From positions 124,001 through 188,000 of the forward strand of contig NZ_JBFNXJ010000008.1 of the NCBI RefSeq assembly GCF_040812015.1: 64,000 nt of DNA, in the 5' to 3' direction. The stretch comes from Chitinivorax sp. PXF-14 (GTDB taxonomy: Bacteria > Pseudomonadota > Gammaproteobacteria > Burkholderiales > SCOH01). The position numbers were made by a program, and so were the translations under genes. This document shows, piece after piece, positions 62,250 to 64,000 of this stretch. The notes under the pieces are model-generated. The model did no database searches and was not told the DNA's origin. It worked only from the letters and a program-made list of their open reading frames with translations. The stretch's first letter is position 1. The number at the start of each line of letters is the position of its first letter.

Positions 62250-63659
62250 TCACAACAGCTTGCCGGGGTTGAACAGCCCATCGGGATCGAGCGTGGCCTT
62301 GATCGATCGCATCCACTGCATGCCGGTCTCCCCGGCCCAGGCCGGCAGCAGTCCGCGCTTGAGCTGGCCCACGCCGTGCTCGGCGCTCGGCGTGCCGCCC
62401 ACGCGGGCCACCTCGCGGTAGACGATGGCGTTGACCTCGGCTTCATCGAGGAAGGTGTCGGCCGGCTTATCACGCGTGCGCGCTACGTTATAGTGCAGAT
62501 TGCCGTCGCCGGCATGGCCGAAGGCGATGATCTCGACACCAGGGAAACGCGAACGCAGCGCCGCGTCCGCCGCCGCGACAAATTCGGGCAACGCCGCGCT
62601 CGGCACGCCGATATCGTGCTTGATATTACCGCCCGCGTGTTTTTGCGCAGCGGGGATCTGTTCGCGCCAGCGCCACAGAGTATCGGTCTGCGCCTGCGAT
62701 TGGGCGATGGCGGCCTGAGCCAGGCCGGCCTGCTCGAAAGCCGCCAGCAGCGCCGCCTGCAGGGCAGTCTCGTCCACGCTGCCAGAGGCCTCGACCAGCG
62801 CATACCAGGGTTGATCGAAGGCCACGGGCGCCTGCAAGCGCGGCTCGGCAGCGCGAACCAGCCTGAGGCAGGGCTCGCTGATCAATTCGAAGGCGGACAG
62901 CCACTCTGCCACGTGTTCGCGCAGCGCGGCCAGCAGCCGCAGGCCGGCGGCCACCGAGGGCAAGGCGACGAAGGCCGTTGCGGTATGTGCCGGCAACGGC
63001 GCCAGCCGTAGCGTTGCTGCGGTGACCAGGCCCAGCGTGCCTTCCGAGCCGATCAGCAGTTGCTTGAGGTCGTAACCGCTATTGTTCTTGAGCAGCGGCC
63101 GCAGGTCGGACCACAGCTCGCCCGACGGCAGCACCGCTTCGAGGCCCAGCACCTGGCGCCGCATCATGCCGTAGCGGATCACGCGCATGCCGCCGGCGTT
63201 GGTGGCGATCAGGCCGCCGATCTGCGCCGAGCCGCTCGAGGCGAGGTCGATCGGCAGAAACTGCCCGCGCCCGGCGACGAGCTGGTTCAGCTCATCGAGG
63301 ATCAGGCCTGCCTCGACGGTGATGGTGTCGTCCTGCCAGGCGCGGACGGCCTTCATGCGCGCAGTCGAGAGCACGACGCAGGCAGGCCCGCCGGCCAGTG
63401 GGGTGGCGCCGCCGACGAGGCCGGTATTGCCACCTTGCGGCACGATCGCCACGCCCGCCGCGCGGGTGAGCGCCACGATGCCCTGCACCTGCTCGACGCT
63501 GGCCGGCAGCAGCACGGCCAGCGCCGGCCCGCTATAGCGCTGGCGCTGGTCGATACAGTAAGGCGCCATCGTGTTGCTGTCGCGCAACACGGCCCGCTCG
63601 CCGAGCAGCGAACACAGCGATGCGATAAAACCAGGGGGCAGGCGCGGGGTATCGGTCAT
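62250..63659 (-). CDS. FAD-binding oxidoreductase, GlcD/D-2-hydroxyacid dehydrogenase type
   Basis: A 469-aa vanillyl-alcohol-oxidase-fold flavoprotein. The FAD site has VPQGGNTGLVGGATPL, DLASSGSAQIGGLIATNAGGMRVIRYG and GSEGTLGLVTAATLRL; the C-terminal half has FGHAGDGNLHYNVA and GGTPSAEHGVGQLKRGLLP with metal-binding His residues, and ends LDPDGLFNPGKLL. D-lactate, glycolate or D-2-hydroxyglutarate are possible substrates; the AEHGVG motif is typical of D-2-hydroxyglutarate dehydrogenases. It is monocistronic and diverges from putA. Confidence 0.9.
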   Translation of the reverse strand: MTDTPRLPPGFIASLCSLLGERAVLRDSNTMAPYCIDQRQRYSGPALAVLLPASVEQVQGIVALTRAAGVAIVPQGGNTGLVGGATPLAGGPACVVLSTARMKAVRAWQDDTITVEAGLILDELNQLVAGRGQFLPIDLASSGSAQIGGLIATNAGGMRVIRYGMMRRQVLGLEAVLPSGELWSDLRPLLKNNSGYDLKQLLIGSEGTLGLVTAATLRLAPLPAHTATAFVALPSVAAGLRLLAALREHVAEWLSAFELISEPCLRLVRAAEPRLQAPVAFDQPWYALVEASGSVDETALQAALLAAFEQAGLAQAAIAQSQAQTDTLWRWREQIPAAQKHAGGNIKHDIGVPSAALPEFVAAADAALRSRFPGVEIIAFGHAGDGNLHYNVARTRDKPADTFLDEAEVNAIVYREVARVGGTPSAEHGVGQLKRGLLPAWAGETGMQWMRSIKATLDPDGLFNPGKLL

Positions 63660-63914
63660 GCGCGCAGTTTGCCACAGCGTGCCAGGCCGGTCATCCCGCC
63701 GTCCGCCGCGCGGATTGCGACTTTCCCCAATGGTCGCAGCGTTTCAATTGTCGCTAAATCTGCGCCGATAACAGCGTCTTGTGCTGCGCGGTAACTGCCT
63801 GGCACAAGGCGTGACGAGCCCACGTTGCCGGCCTCGCTCGCCGTGCCAACCACAACGTCCGGCCCCGACATTCCACGAGAATCGTCGCGGGAGCAAAACC
63901 GGCAGGAGAAATCT

Positions 63915-64000
63915 ATGCAATTCGGCGCCCTGTCCCGTCCGCAATCCCCGCTGCGCGACGCGATCACCTCAGCCTACCGTCGCGACGAACGCGAATGCGT
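63915..64000 (+). CDS. putA: Start of PutA (proline dehydrogenase / glutamate semialdehyde dehydrogenase), 3'-truncated by window edge
   Basis: The last 86 nt encode MQFGALSRPQSPLRDAITSA, then YRRDEREC, after a good ribosome-binding site (AGGAG, 7 nt before the ATG). The LRDAIxxAYRRDE pattern is the usual N-terminus of betaproteobacterial PutA, which oxidises proline to glutamate. Only 28 codons are visible, so this is a pattern-based call. The 255 nt upstream carry its promoter, shared with the divergent flavoprotein gene. Confidence 0.65.
   Translation, partial: MQFGALSRPQSPLRDAITSAYRRDEREC

Noticed and set aside
63764-63771. A perfect GCCGATAA that resembles a FliA -10 element upstream of putA
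   Set aside because: No TAAA element lies at the required distance (CAAT is found instead), so it is probably chance.

Overview
The window reads as a high-GC betaproteobacterial chromosome, most likely order Neisseriales (a Chitinibacteraceae-like organism is my guess, from gene content and GC only). Indicators are the fmdB-DUF502-aspS block, the yceD-rpmF-plsX-fabH and fabD-fabG-acpP-fabF fatty-acid blocks, a short-form NadA beside a fused NadM-Nudix protein, and a PutA-like start at the right edge. Genes are densely packed, often with ATGA overlaps, and most of the window is ordinary housekeeping DNA. I found no tRNA, rRNA, CRISPR array or intact insertion sequence.

Layout. 0-4.4 kb: end of dapD, NAD biosynthesis (nadA, nadM-Nudix), a RarD-type transporter and a small membrane protein. 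4.4-6.3 kb: one flagellin gene under a sigma-28-like promoter, with a zinc-metallopeptidase domain inside it (flagellinolysin type). 6.3-15.9 kb: aspS, DUF502, fmdB, a DinG/YoaA helicase, a TPMT-like methyltransferase, a solute-binding protein, an ABC ATPase that has lost nearly all catalytic motifs, DUF3422 and a 59-aa zinc-ribbon protein. 16-21.6 kb: a GABA-type catabolic block (gabT, gabD, HIT protein, class III aminotransferase) opposite a glutamine amidotransferase, separated by nested inverted repeats. 21.6-28 kb: asmA, DUF998, thiL-pgpA, ggt. 28-33.6 kb: pabC, pabB, fabF, acpP, fabG, fabD. 52.6-55.4 kb: fabH, plsX, rpmF, yceD on the same strand. 55.5-64 kb: maf, an RsmI-like methylase, uup, DUF2235, hemolysin III, a nitronate monooxygenase-like enzyme, a GlcD-like FAD enzyme and the start of putA.

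The most notable region is 33.6-52.6 kb. Related bacteria commonly keep yceD-rpmF-plsX-fabH and fabD-fabG-acpP-fabF as one run. Here about 19 kb of other DNA lies between fabH and fabD. It holds a seven-gene operon led by a 2529-aa single-module polyketide synthase (FAAL-ACP-KS-AT-inactive DH-ACP-TE-AfsA-like domain), followed by an ICMT-type methyltransferase, an NAD-dependent epimerase/reductase, a PEP-utilising phosphotransferase-like enzyme, a UbiA prenyltransferase, a Nudix hydrolase and a fatty-acid hydroxylase. A divergent Sfp-type phosphopantetheinyl transferase shares an AT-rich promoter with it. The module has no ketoreductase and its dehydratase looks dead, so it should make a beta-ketoacyl thioester, which is the type of substrate AfsA enzymes use with a C3 unit to make butenolides. 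I infer an undescribed lipid, possibly a prenylated and methylated butenolide. The block also carries an Lrp regulator with azlCD, a PchB-like chorismate mutase and a nonsense-mutated YciI-type pseudogene.
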